Of a stretch of 43,120 nt of DNA, positions 23,069 to 31,837 are shown piece by piece. The translations under genes were made by a program, and so were the position numbers. This stretch comes from Bacteroidales bacterium UBA1800 (lineage in GTDB: Bacteria; Bacteroidota; Bacteroidia; Bacteroidales; VadinHA17): positions 18,646 to 61,765 of the forward strand of contig DCFQ01000070.1 of assembly GCA_002319915.1 (NCBI GenBank). Reading direction: 5' to 3'. Position 1 is the stretch's first letter, and each line of letters begins with the position of its first letter. The notes under the pieces are model-generated. The model saw nothing but the letters and a program-made list of their open reading frames with translations. It was not told the origin of the DNA and did not search any database.

Positions 23069-24862
23069 TTATTGAACGATGATTGCATCAAACTTGCACT
23101 TTTCCTTACACGCTCCACATTTTATGCAGATTGAAGGATTAATGACATGGGGTTCCTTTCGTTGTCCGGTAATGGCATTGACAGGGCAGACCCTTGCACA
23201 GGCTGTACAACCAACGCAGTTCTCCGCAATTATGAAATACTCCATCAGGTCGCGGCATTTTCCGGCAGGGCATTTCTTGGCTGTAACGTGAGCCACATAC
23301 TCATCCCTGAAGTTGTCAAGTGTCGAGAGCACCGGGTTTGGCGAGCTCTGGCCAAGTCCGCACAGTGAAGTATCCTTGATGACGAGGCTCATGTTCCGGA
23401 GCCTGTCGAGGTCTGCGAGGGTTCCCTTGCCTTTGGTTATATGGTCGAGAAGCTCATGAAGCCTTTTATTCCCGATCCTGCAAGGGGAGCACTTCCCGCA
23501 TGATTCCTCAACGGTGAAATCGAGGAAGAATTTTGCGACTGAGACCATGCAGTCATCCTCATCCATGACGATAAGACCTCCTGATCCCATCATCGATCCG
23601 GCAGCGATCAGGTTGTCGAAATCGATAGGGGTGTCGAGGTGCTTTTCCGTAAGGCAGCCTCCCGAAGGTCCGCCGGTCTGGGCGGCCTTGAATTTCTTTC
23701 CGTTCCTTATCCCGCCCCCGATCTCAAAGATCACATCGCGCAGGGTTGTCCCCATCGGGACCTCGATCAGGCCGACATTGTTGATCTTGCCTGCCAGTGC
23801 GAATACTTTCGTCCCTTTTGAGCGTGCCGTCCCGATTCCTGCGAACCAGTCCGCACCCTTGAGTATGATCGGAGAGACACAGGCGAAGGTCTCAACATTG
23901 TTCACATTTGTCGGTTTGCCCCTGAAGCCTGCTTCCGCAGGGAACGGCGGCTTGACGGTAGGTTCACCTCGAAGGCCCTCCATTGAATGGATCAGGGCGG
24001 TTTCTTCACCGCATACGAACGCACCTGCCCCGTACCTTATTTCGATATCGAAGCTGAAGCCCGTTCCCATTATATTTTTCCCCAGGAGCCCGTATTCCCT
24101 TGCCTGCGAAATGGCTGTCTTCAGCCTTGCCACTGCCAGGGGATATTCAGCCCTGATATAGATCAGCCCTTTATCGGCTTCGATGCAATATCCGCAGATT
24201 GCCATGGCTTCGAGAACTGCGTGCGGATCACCCTCGAGCACCGACCTGTCCATAAATGCACCCGGGTCACCTTCATCGGCATTGCAGACCACATATTTCT
24301 GGTCAGCCTTGTTTTTTCTTGCTATTTCCCATTTGATCCCGGTGGGGAATCCGCCCCCCCCTCTGCCCCTGAGACCTGAATCCTTTATCACCTTGATGGT
24401 ATCGTCGGGAGTCATTTCAGTCAGGACCTTGCCCAATGCCTCATATCCATTGTGGGCAATCGATTCCTCTATGTTCTCGGGGTCTATTACCCCGCAATTC
24501 CTGAGGACAATCCTTAACTGTTTTTTGAATCCGTTCATTTCGGCAGATGAAACAAGCGATTTGTTGTTTACCGGATCTTTCAAGAGCAGCCTTTCCACCT
24601 TCTTCCCCTTTATTACGTGCTCCTCGACAATCTCCCTTGCATCGCCGTGCTTGACCTTAAAATAAACAACATCGTCCGGCATGATCTTAACTATAGGGCC
24701 AAGGCTGCAAAGGCCGAAACATCCTGTCCTTACTACCTGTATGTCGTTCTCAAGCGCATTTGCTTCCACTTCGAGCTTCAGGCTTTCAAGGATTGCCTCG
24801 CTCTCAAGATCCCTGCAGCCTGTTCCTCCGCATACCAAAATTTGCATTCTCTTTTTTGACAT
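23069..24862 (-). CDS. hydB: Electron-bifurcating hydrogenase flavin subunit HydB (NuoF-like)
   Basis: 597 residues with four parts. Residues 1–90 are a thioredoxin-like [2Fe-2S] domain with C11, C16, C48 and C52. The NuoF core binds NADH and FMN (GLRGRGGGGFPTGIKWEIAR, VVCNADEGDPGAFMDR, GAGAFVCGEETALIHSMEG). An SLBB domain and a [4Fe-4S] site (ESCGKCSPCRIG) follow. The C-terminus has two ferredoxin clusters (CVGCTACARVCP and CIKCGACKEKC). This is the domain order of HydB in Thermotoga-type bifurcating hydrogenases, where the FMN is the proposed bifurcation site. It lies 14 bases upstream of hydA. Confidence 0.95.
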   Translation of the reverse strand: MSKKRMQILVCGGTGCRDLESEAILESLKLEVEANALENDIQVVRTGCFGLCSLGPIVKIMPDDVVYFKVKHGDAREIVEEHVIKGKKVERLLLKDPVNNKSLVSSAEMNGFKKQLRIVLRNCGVIDPENIEESIAHNGYEALGKVLTEMTPDDTIKVIKDSGLRGRGGGGFPTGIKWEIARKNKADQKYVVCNADEGDPGAFMDRSVLEGDPHAVLEAMAICGYCIEADKGLIYIRAEYPLAVARLKTAISQAREYGLLGKNIMGTGFSFDIEIRYGAGAFVCGEETALIHSMEGLRGEPTVKPPFPAEAGFRGKPTNVNNVETFACVSPIILKGADWFAGIGTARSKGTKVFALAGKINNVGLIEVPMGTTLRDVIFEIGGGIRNGKKFKAAQTGGPSGGCLTEKHLDTPIDFDNLIAAGSMMGSGGLIVMDEDDCMVSVAKFFLDFTVEESCGKCSPCRIGNKRLHELLDHITKGKGTLADLDRLRNMSLVIKDTSLCGLGQSSPNPVLSTLDNFRDEYVAHVTAKKCPAGKCRDLMEYFIIAENCVGCTACARVCPVNAITGQRKEPHVINPSICIKCGACKEKCKFDAIIVQ

Positions 24863-24882
24863 GATAAATCCTCCGGGCTCTG

Positions 24883-25269
24883 TTAGATTATGGTTTTATA
24901 GTTCACGGGCAATATGCCGTCGATATACTCACCGTTCTTGATGTACTTCTCAATGATCTCATCGGCTTTGAGCTTATCAACATTGCCAAAAACGACAGGC
25001 TCCTCATCCGGACGGGTGACCTCGATTGTAGGCTCGGCAAAGCTGTATCCCAGGTCCCCTGTCTTGATGACAACTGCATCAATGTTCCTTTTTTCAAGCT
25101 CCAGGACAATGAAATCAAGGATCTCCTTTGCACCCGAAGCAAGACCACTGGTCCCGGAATGGACCCTTATCCTGACCTTGCCTTTCATGGCACTGCCAGA
25201 CCCGTACATTTTGGCCAGGATCTCCTCCTTGAAATTCCTGAGATCGGCCGGTGATTTAATTGTTTTCAT
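24883..25269 (-). CDS. Cysteine-less thioredoxin-like ferredoxin-fold protein, first gene of the hydrogenase operon
   Basis: 128 residues. The pattern VRIRVHSGTSGLASGAKEILDFI … VVIKTGDLGYSFAEPTIEV … EPVVFGNV … AIEI-type ending follows the thioredoxin-like [2Fe-2S] ferredoxin fold and aligns with residues 10–60 of HydB. However, the protein contains no cysteine at all. H37/S41/G42 stand in the place of the first Cys pair, and D72 and S76 replace the second pair (HydB C48 and C52). It should therefore not hold a cluster and may be a structural or regulatory subunit. It is the promoter-proximal gene of the operon, 20 bases before hydB. Homologues in similar operons are normally annotated as (2Fe-2S) ferredoxin. 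Confidence 0.78.
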   Translation of the reverse strand: MKTIKSPADLRNFKEEILAKMYGSGSAMKGKVRIRVHSGTSGLASGAKEILDFIVLELEKRNIDAVVIKTGDLGYSFAEPTIEVTRPDEEPVVFGNVDKLKADEIIEKYIKNGEYIDGILPVNYKTII

Positions 25270-25339
25270 ATTTACTTGATTTACAAGTTTATAGGGAAAG
25301 TAACTCTTTGATCCTTGATTGTGTTTCTTAAAAACTTCA

Positions 25340-25347
25340 CAAAAATA
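25340..25347 (-). promoter_or_regulatory. Predicted −7 box of the hydrogenase operon
   Basis: On the minus strand TATTTTTG matches TAnnTTTG and is identical to the nusB −7 box. Transcription would start near 25333, giving a leader of about 64 bases to the ATG at 25269. The −33 position falls at about 25366–25370, inside the first Rex-like operator; no good TTTG is present there. Confidence 0.5.
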
Positions 25348-25356
25348 ATAATTTAT

Positions 25357-25374
25357 TTGTTATTTAAATAACAT
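25357..25374. promoter_or_regulatory. Rex-like operator 1
   Basis: TTGTTATTTAAATAACAT contains a perfect 16-base palindrome (25358–25373) and resembles the Rex consensus TTGTTAANNNNTTAACAA, matching 11 of the 14 defined positions. Rex is an NADH/NAD+-sensing repressor that commonly controls fermentative and hydrogenase genes. The site covers the expected −33 region of the hydrogenase promoter, a position suited to repression. Confidence 0.55.
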
Positions 25375-25391
25375 TGTTAATAAAATAACAA
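25374..25391. promoter_or_regulatory. Rex-like operator 2
   Basis: TTGTTAATAAAATAACAA matches 13 of the 14 defined positions of TTGTTAANNNNTTAACAA. The arms ATTGTTA and TAACAAT (25373–25379 and 25386–25392) are perfect inverted repeats. It abuts operator 1 with centres 17 bases apart, which would place two dimers on the DNA side by side. No rex gene lies in the window. Confidence 0.6.
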
Positions 25392-25623
25392 TAAAAACTT
25401 TCAATCATCCGGATCGACAAAATCCTCACGGTTTAAAGCCAGGTTTTAAGGTAAAATATTTGTTACTGATACTACGATAACCAATTTCCATGATCACTAT
25501 CCAGGCGATAATGCAAATACCACGGAATCAGAACTTGCCCATATTTAGTGACGAAGGCAAATGCCGCTTCATCCGGTTCCCCAAATTAAGAAAACCGTTT
25601 ATGAAATAAAAGATAAATCTGAC

Positions 25624-28146
25624 CTATCTGAAGATCACGTTTCCGAGAAGGACCCTGCCGCTTTTCCAGAATGCCCTGAAATAAGGGTCGTCTGCAATAT
25701 ATATCACTTCGCCCTTTCCAAGGCTCTCTGAACCTGCCTCGAGCGTGTTTGAGATATGCTTTTTGAATTTATATCCTGCAAATCCTGAAACCGGCTCCTT
25801 GTCGCGAATGTACCCTATATTGCCGCCACCTGAAATAAAGGGGAGGACCTGGGTGTGTTTCATAATGAACCACTCGGCACCGAGGCCGAAAGCATAAGGA
25901 TTTGTAGTATCGGCCTTCACCCTGTAAATGCTTCCGGATGAGCTTTCTGACAGTTGTATCCTGTCCTCGTCCTCGAACCTTTTCAGTAGCGTGGTATCGT
26001 CGCTCCTGACCTTCTTGTCCGCAGCTTTAAGCTCTTCGTTGCGGGTCTCGGCTGACTTGAAGAGCAGGGTCGATTTATCGGATGAAAAGAGCGATATCGA
26101 ATTCTCGATGGCAATAGCCCGCCCCCCTTTCCTGACAAAATTAAATATGGTGTCCCTGATCCCCGAAAAATTCCCGGAAGGAAGGATCACGGTGTTGTAT
26201 CCGCTCAGATCGAGAGCTCCGATGTTGGTAATGTTAATGAGCGTTACCGGGTAATCCAGCTCTCTTTCAAAAAAGTACCACAGCTCTCCCACAACACCCG
26301 GCTGAACCTTGTTCCCGCACAGGATGGCCACCTCGGGCTTCCTGAAAATCGGTGAGTATTCTGAACCGAAATCCTTGCCTTTATCAACGAGCCCGGAGGC
26401 TGCAGCCGTAAGCCTGACGTGGAGCTTTCCGGCCTCTCCTTTTACGGTGGCGTCAAAGTCCTTCTCCCGGTTCAGGTTGTCGCCTCGGGCGATAATGATG
26501 GTGCCCCTGCCGAAACCGGCTCCGCCGAATGAAAATGGCTTAAGCGCGTACCTTGCTTTTATGCCCTTCTTTGAGAGGGATGCAGCAAGCCTGATCTCGT
26601 TGAAACCGGTGAAGCTGGTCACGTAGGCATATGGCTTGCCGGAATCTGCCGTAACGGTTTCCGCCGTGATGCCGGGTTTTTCTTCCGATGCCTTTACCTG
26701 GTCAGTAGCCGCGAAAGCCTTCAGGTTGTATGCATATGGGAGTGCCCAGGCGGTCAGATCATAGCTGAGGGAATCGGAAGCTTTGCTGTCGGGCTCGAAA
26801 AGGACCTGCATGAAACGGGATTCGGGCTGATATGCTGAAATGAGAATATCACCCTTTTCAATCATGAACTCCTTTTCGCTGTTTGCCAGGTAATCGAATC
26901 CCCTGAGTTTTTTCCCGGCATTCCCGGCATAGCTGTACCTGATCTGGTTCCTTTCCAGGAGTTGCAGGAGTTCACTGACAGCTGACGGATCGTTCGACTT
27001 CTTGATTATTATGGATTTGTATTTGAAAGCCGGCTGTTCCCGGTTGTCCCTGAAGAACTTGCTGAACTCACTTAAAAGCTTCTCCCTGTTCTCATATGAG
27101 ACCTTAAGGGTTGCCATGGATGCAGTGAAATGCCCGTCGATCCTTTTTTTCAGGGTGACGGTATCGCCTGACTGCAGTTTCAGTGCAAGTCCCGAGATTC
27201 CTCCGCCTCCCTGTTCGTATGTGAATCCTATGGCGCCGTTGAAAAGCGGCCATGTGTCGCCGAAGCTCGGGCAGAACAGGTCATATGTCTCCCCCGAGAA
27301 ATAGAGCTTTTCCTTTTCGTCGAAAAGGGACGCGTTACCTTTGCCCATCAGCCTGTGGAACTCATGCTGCCAGGGGGTTATTACTTCATGCCAGGGATTG
27401 GCGCCCGGAGCAAAGAAGAAGGTGGATTCCGGCCCCATTTCATGAAAATCGGCAAAGACCTGCGGCATGATTTGCTGATACAATGCGATGCGCTGCCTCG
27501 TTTCGGTCTGGGTCTGCCAGGTCCAGTCGCGGTTGAGGTCGAACATATAATGATTGGTCCTTGATCCGGGCCACTCCTGCACATGCTCCCATGCATTCCT
27601 GCCGGGATTGGGATCCAGGTTCCCCGAGCTCCGGAACCTGCCGGTATAGAGGTCCCTGCCGTCAGGATTCTGGCAGGGATCAATTATGATCACGCACGAT
27701 TTAAGCCATTCTGCCGATCCGGGGAAGGATCCCGTGACCAGGGTGTAAAGTGTCTTCATTGCTGTCTCCATCCCGGCCGACTCGTTCCCGTGAACGTTGT
27801 ATCCAAGCCAGATGAACGGCACCTGCCTGCCTGTTACGGTTCCCTCCAGGAGCCCGGCCATGATAAGATTGTTCCTGCGGAGCTGCTCGAGATCTTTCAG
27901 GTTCTCTTCGCTCGAAACGATGCAGACTCCAAGCGGCCTGCCCTCGTATGTTGTCCCGTAATCCCGGTATTCAGCGAGAGGGGAGGCTTCGGCGACGTAC
28001 CTGAAATAGTCTGTCATCCTGTGATGATAAGTGAACTGGGTGCCCAGCCCATATCCCAGGAATTCATCCGGTGATTTGATGCTTTGAGCATTAACATTAA
28101 CTGAAAACAGTAAAACTGTGAGAATTGTAAAGGAAAAATGCCTCAT
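25624..28146 (-). CDS. Secreted M14-family zinc carboxypeptidase
   Basis: 840 residues with a signal peptide (about 1–20, ending NVNAQ). The M14 domain occupies about residues 35–330. Zinc ligands are H119 and E122 in YNVHGNESAG and H235 in FADFHEMGPE; the catalytic Glu is probably E311 in FTYEQGGGG. RSSGNLDPNPGRN and DLNRDWTWQTQTE are substrate-binding segments typical of the family. The remaining 500 residues (a Rossmann-like glutamine-amidotransferase-type segment around 630–700 and beta-rich parts) are found in large Bacteroidota M14 proteins and have no clear role. It should act in the periplasm or outside the cell on peptides. It is divergent from the S9 peptidase gene. Confidence 0.88.
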   Translation of the reverse strand: MRHFSFTILTVLLFSVNVNAQSIKSPDEFLGYGLGTQFTYHHRMTDYFRYVAEASPLAEYRDYGTTYEGRPLGVCIVSSEENLKDLEQLRRNNLIMAGLLEGTVTGRQVPFIWLGYNVHGNESAGMETAMKTLYTLVTGSFPGSAEWLKSCVIIIDPCQNPDGRDLYTGRFRSSGNLDPNPGRNAWEHVQEWPGSRTNHYMFDLNRDWTWQTQTETRQRIALYQQIMPQVFADFHEMGPESTFFFAPGANPWHEVITPWQHEFHRLMGKGNASLFDEKEKLYFSGETYDLFCPSFGDTWPLFNGAIGFTYEQGGGGISGLALKLQSGDTVTLKKRIDGHFTASMATLKVSYENREKLLSEFSKFFRDNREQPAFKYKSIIIKKSNDPSAVSELLQLLERNQIRYSYAGNAGKKLRGFDYLANSEKEFMIEKGDILISAYQPESRFMQVLFEPDSKASDSLSYDLTAWALPYAYNLKAFAATDQVKASEEKPGITAETVTADSGKPYAYVTSFTGFNEIRLAASLSKKGIKARYALKPFSFGGAGFGRGTIIIARGDNLNREKDFDATVKGEAGKLHVRLTAAASGLVDKGKDFGSEYSPIFRKPEVAILCGNKVQPGVVGELWYFFERELDYPVTLINITNIGALDLSGYNTVILPSGNFSGIRDTIFNFVRKGGRAIAIENSISLFSSDKSTLLFKSAETRNEELKAADKKVRSDDTTLLKRFEDEDRIQLSESSSGSIYRVKADTTNPYAFGLGAEWFIMKHTQVLPFISGGGNIGYIRDKEPVSGFAGYKFKKHISNTLEAGSESLGKGEVIYIADDPYFRAFWKSGRVLLGNVIFR

Positions 28147-28264
28147 TGGTGTAGGAAAGTTTGGAATAGATCGGCTAAGATAATCTTTTTTTAAAATGAT
28201 GAACAGAAAAATCGGCGGCTGATAATTATATTCCTTTCCTCTCAGGTTGATGTCTCAAAAAAGT

Positions 28265-28272
28265 TATTTTTG
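28265..28272 (+). promoter_or_regulatory. Possible −7 box for the S9 peptidase gene
   Basis: TATTTTTG, identical to the −7 boxes of nusB and the hydrogenase operon, lies 36 bases before the ATG at 28309. The nearest upstream TTG (28247–28249) is only 15 bases away, closer than the usual 18–20, so the promoter is tentative. The intergenic region also separates the divergent M14 gene. Confidence 0.45.
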
Positions 28273-28308
28273 TTGACTTTGGAATGAGTTCAAACTAAGA
28301 TACAAGCT

Positions 28309-30483
28309 ATGAAAAGACAAAATTACGCGAGGTTCCTTCTCCTGCTTACCGTTTGGTTCGCAATATCAGAGATCAGCCTGTTTCCCCAGATGCCTCCGAG
28401 GGGAGGTAACCAGATCCGGATAACGGGATGGGCTGATGACACCCATTATATAATAAGGACGATAAATGCTGATAAGCAGGCGGTACTCCAGAAAGTGGAT
28501 ATCAGAACAGGCAAAGGGGTGTCTGTCGAACCTGAAAAGACAGAGCGTGAGCTTTTTTCAGGATCACTTCCTACCGGGATCAGCCTCGGGAGTGCCGATA
28601 TCATAAGCCCTGACAATAACAGTGCGATTTTCTTTAAGGAAAACGACATATATGTCTTCGTGAAAGGGGCCAAAGAGCTCAGGAGGCTTACCAGCGACAA
28701 TATCCCCGAAGTGAATGTCAGGTATTCACCCGACAGCAAAAAGATCGCCTACACAAAGAACAAGGACCTGTATGTTTATGATCTGGTGAATTTCAGGGAA
28801 ATCCGGCTCACGTCCGATGCATCCGAAAAAGTCTACAATGGCTATTCCTCATGGGTCTATATGGAAGAGATCCTTGGCAGGGGAAGCCGTTATGCCGCAT
28901 TCTGGTGGGCTCCCGACGGCTCGAGGATAGCTTATCTCCGGACCGATGAGACCGATGTGCCAGTGTTTACCCTCAACCGTCTGGATGAAGCCGACGGGAT
29001 CCATGGCAAGCTGGAACAGGTGCCTTACCCGAAGCCCGGCGACCCGAATCCAAAGGTAAAAATGGGTGTCGCAGATGTCAGCAGCGGAAAAACCACCTGG
29101 GTAAAGACGGATTACGGGGTCGACCAGTACCTGGCATGGCCCTTCTGGACCCCCGACAGCAAAAAGCTGGCAGTACAGGTCCTTAACCGTGACCAGAATG
29201 ATATGAAATTCATCCTGGTTGACCCGGCCACTGGTAATTTCAATATTATTTATAGTGAATCCAGGAAGTCGTGGATCGATTTCTTTGAGAACATTTACGT
29301 AATGCAGGACGGCTCGGGGTTTATCCTCAAAAGCTGCAGGTCCGACTGGGACAATCTTTATTATTATGCATGGGACGGCAGGCTGATCGCACAGCTTACA
29401 AATTTCAACTGGAGGGTGAACGGCATATCAAGGGTCGACGAAGCTGCACGGATGCTCTATTTTACGGGTACCGGACCAGAATCTACCGACAATCACCTTT
29501 TCAGGGTCGGACTTGACGGAAAGGGGCTCCAGCAGATATCAAACGGCCCGGGCTCACATGATGTAAGCATCTCTCCTAAGGGATCATATTTCATAGATTC
29601 CTGGAACAATATCACAACAGCCGGGTCGATGATAGCCTATGACAAAAAAGGCAGGCAGATCAGGGAAGTTTACAAGTTCGAGCAGGCGCAGTTCGATCCG
29701 TCCAAAAATTCAAGGTCGGAGCTTTTCAGGATCAAAACCTCCGACGGCCTTTTCGACATGCCTGCAATTATTACCTATCCCATCAATTTCGACCCCGGGA
29801 AGAAATACCCGGTGGTGTTCACCATTTACGGCGGCCCTGATTCAAAGAACATCCAGTCAAACAGGTGGCAGGGCACTAACCCGTCATGGTTCGCGAGGAA
29901 CGGGATCATAACTTTTACGATCGACCATCGCGGTTCGGGCCATTTCGGGAAGAAAGGGCTCGACTATCTGTACCGTTCTCTGGGGAAATGGGAGATCCTC
30001 GATTACGAGGACGGGGTCAAATGGCTGAGGTCACAGCATTTCGTCGACAGCACTAAGATCGGTATTACCGGGAGCTCATACGGCGGTTACATGACCTGCC
30101 TCGCACTTACCAAGGGAGCGGACTACTGGACGCACGGATTTGCAGGATCGTCAGTGACTGACTTCAGGCTTTACGACGACGTTTACACCGAACGGTTCAT
30201 GGATACCCCGGAGGATAACCCGGAAGGGTATAAAGAGGGGGCAGCAACTACATTTTCAAAGAACTATAAAGGTCATCTGTATCTTAATCACGGGGATTTG
30301 GACGATAACGTTCATATGCAGAATTCCATCTGGCTCATTTCAAAGCTCGAAGACGATGGAAAGGTTTTTGAGTTCATGCTTTATCCCGGCGGAAGGCACG
30401 GATGGGGAGGAGCCAAGGCCATGCATTCCAGGAATGAGGAGAACAGGTTCTGGATGAGGTACTTCTTCGGAAAGGAGCAGTGA
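28309..30483 (+). CDS. Dipeptidyl peptidase IV-type S9 serine peptidase
   Basis: 724 residues with an N-terminal signal sequence (LLLLTVWFAISEISLFP). The beta-propeller (about 40–480) carries the DPP-IV hallmark Glu-Glu pair, E186–E187 in WVYMEEILGRGSRYAAFWW, which binds the substrate N-terminus. The alpha/beta-hydrolase domain has the complete triad: S590 in GSSYGG, D665 in HGDLDDNVH and H697 in GGRHGWGG. It removes X-Pro or X-Ala dipeptides from peptides in the periplasm. Divergent from the M14 carboxypeptidase and close to an aminopeptidase P, it fits peptide and proline-rich substrate breakdown. Confidence 0.94.
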   Translation: MKRQNYARFLLLLTVWFAISEISLFPQMPPRGGNQIRITGWADDTHYIIRTINADKQAVLQKVDIRTGKGVSVEPEKTERELFSGSLPTGISLGSADIISPDNNSAIFFKENDIYVFVKGAKELRRLTSDNIPEVNVRYSPDSKKIAYTKNKDLYVYDLVNFREIRLTSDASEKVYNGYSSWVYMEEILGRGSRYAAFWWAPDGSRIAYLRTDETDVPVFTLNRLDEADGIHGKLEQVPYPKPGDPNPKVKMGVADVSSGKTTWVKTDYGVDQYLAWPFWTPDSKKLAVQVLNRDQNDMKFILVDPATGNFNIIYSESRKSWIDFFENIYVMQDGSGFILKSCRSDWDNLYYYAWDGRLIAQLTNFNWRVNGISRVDEAARMLYFTGTGPESTDNHLFRVGLDGKGLQQISNGPGSHDVSISPKGSYFIDSWNNITTAGSMIAYDKKGRQIREVYKFEQAQFDPSKNSRSELFRIKTSDGLFDMPAIITYPINFDPGKKYPVVFTIYGGPDSKNIQSNRWQGTNPSWFARNGIITFTIDHRGSGHFGKKGLDYLYRSLGKWEILDYEDGVKWLRSQHFVDSTKIGITGSSYGGYMTCLALTKGADYWTHGFAGSSVTDFRLYDDVYTERFMDTPEDNPEGYKEGAATTFSKNYKGHLYLNHGDLDDNVHMQNSIWLISKLEDDGKVFEFMLYPGGRHGWGGAKAMHSRNEENRFWMRYFFGKEQ

Positions 30484-30497
30484 CCGGGATCTTGTTT

Positions 30498-30516
30498 CAC
30501 AGAGAACACAGTGAAG
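30498..30516. repeat. Fragment of the ACACAGAG-type interspersed repeat
   Basis: CACAGAGAACACAGTGAAG, just after the S9 peptidase stop, resembles the right arm of the element at 9520–9545 and the copy at 39768–39800. The rest of the 216-base gap (30484–30699) shows no gene. It includes a small inverted repeat AATTGA/TCAATT and an AT-rich stretch before pntAA that presumably contains the promoter. Confidence 0.5.
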
Positions 30517-30699
30517 TAACGTAGGTGGCTTTGAAGTCCGATGTCCGCGCTAAATCCGTGGCAGGGAGTGAAATCAAAATATAGCCTCCTGTGAGCGCAT
30601 TTACAATTTTGTTTGTTATATTAGTGATTGAATTGAACAACAGCTCAATTTATGCTTGTTGTTGAGTTCATTATTGGGATCATTTAGCTAAATCAAAAT

Positions 30700-31830
30700 A
30701 TGGTCATCGGAATTCTCAGGGAGCCTGATTCTGAAAACAGGGTAGCGATGCTGCCCGGCGAAGTTTCCGCCGTCAGAAAGCTCGGGATTGAAGTATTGGC
30801 GGAATACGGTGCCGGGGAACGGTCATTCGCATCCGATAATGAATACATCGGGGCTGGCGCACTGACCGGCAGCCGGAAGGAGGTCATATCAAAGTCATCA
30901 TTTCTGCTTACCGTCAATCCTCTGATAGCTGAAAGCCTGGATTCGTTCAGGGAAGGACTGGTATTGTGTTCGATGCTGAACTTGGCTGAGAATACGGCAT
31001 GGCTTGAAAGCCTCAGAATGAAGGGAGTGACCCTGCTTGCCCTGGACATGGTCCCCAGGATCACGCGGGCACAGTCAATGGACGTGCTATCTTCAATGGC
31101 CACGGTTGCAGGATACAAGGCTGTTCTGACAGCTGCCTCACTTCTGCCGAAATTTTTCCCGATGTTCATGTCGGCTGCAGGAACGATCCGACCGGCTAAG
31201 GTCCTGATCCTAGGGGCCGGGGTTGCCGGGCTTGAGGCAATTGCCATCTCCAGGAAGCTCGGCGCAGTTGTCGAGGTGTTCGATGTGAGGTCGGCCGTGA
31301 AGGAGGAGGTCAAAAGCCTTGGCGGCAGGTTCATAGAGGTCGAGGGCGCCAGGGAGGATTCTTCGGCAGGCGGGTATGCTATCGAACAGAGCGAGGATTT
31401 CAGGAAGAAACAGCAGGACCTTATCCAGCAGCGGGCGATCGCTTCGGAAGTGATCATTGCAACCGCCCAGATCCCCGGGAAGAAAGCCCCGGTCCTTGTC
31501 CTGAAGGATACAGTTTCGAAAATGAGGCCCGGGTCGGTAATTATCGATCTTGCAGCTTCGACCGGAGGGAACTGCGAACTGACTGAAAATGAAAAAACAG
31601 TGGTAATCAACGGGGTCTCGATTGTCGGGAAATCGGATTTCCCGTCAGAGATGCCTTCAGATGCAAGCAAAATGTTCGGCTCGAATATCATCAACCTTCT
31701 CAAGGTCCTGGTTGACAGGAACGGCAACCTTGTGCTGAACCTTGAAGACGAGATCATTAAAGGCACAGTTGCGGTCCACAACAGGGAATATGTAAGTCAG
31801 AGGGTGCGCCAGATACTTAATATAAAGTGA
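30700..31830 (+). CDS. pntAA: NAD(P) transhydrogenase alpha subunit, NAD-binding part (PntAA)
   Basis: 376 residues corresponding to domain I of E. coli PntA. The N-terminus is typical (MVIGILREPDSENRVAMLPGEV). The RQD loop is intact (PRITRAQSMDVLSSMATVAGYKA), and the NAD-binding Rossmann motif is VLILGAGVAGLEA from about residue 168. The mobile loop (EDSSAGGYAIEQSEDF, E. coli: GSGDGYAKxMSD) is present. It binds NAD(H) on the cytoplasmic side. The membrane part is a separate gene 7 bases downstream, so this is the split-alpha form. Confidence 0.93.
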   Translation: MVIGILREPDSENRVAMLPGEVSAVRKLGIEVLAEYGAGERSFASDNEYIGAGALTGSRKEVISKSSFLLTVNPLIAESLDSFREGLVLCSMLNLAENTAWLESLRMKGVTLLALDMVPRITRAQSMDVLSSMATVAGYKAVLTAASLLPKFFPMFMSAAGTIRPAKVLILGAGVAGLEAIAISRKLGAVVEVFDVRSAVKEEVKSLGGRFIEVEGAREDSSAGGYAIEQSEDFRKKQQDLIQQRAIASEVIIATAQIPGKKAPVLVLKDTVSKMRPGSVIIDLAASTGGNCELTENEKTVVINGVSIVGKSDFPSEMPSDASKMFGSNIINLLKVLVDRNGNLVLNLEDEIIKGTVAVHNREYVSQRVRQILNIK

Positions 31831-31837
31831 GATTGAA

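Larger units (their letters stand above)
25270..25623. other. 354-base intergenic control region between the hydrogenase operon and the M14 peptidase gene
   Basis: The only stretch over 300 bases without a gene. The half nearest the hydrogenase operon (25270–25395) is very AT-rich and holds the −7 box and the two Rex-like palindromes. The other half (25396–25623) is of ordinary composition. It contains one 39-codon ORF on the plus strand (25490–25609) that I do not consider coding. No terminator hairpin with a U-tract is evident for the M14 gene, which ends at 25624. Confidence 0.7.

Noticed and set aside
25490..25609. 39-codon plus-strand ORF in the hydrogenase–M14 spacer.
   Set aside because: No ribosome-binding site, promoter or recognisable feature; a length expected by chance.
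30640..30680. TTGTTG and GAACAA words before pntAA as a possible Rex site.
   Set aside because: The half-sites do not have the spacing or symmetry of the two palindromes upstream of the hydrogenase operon.
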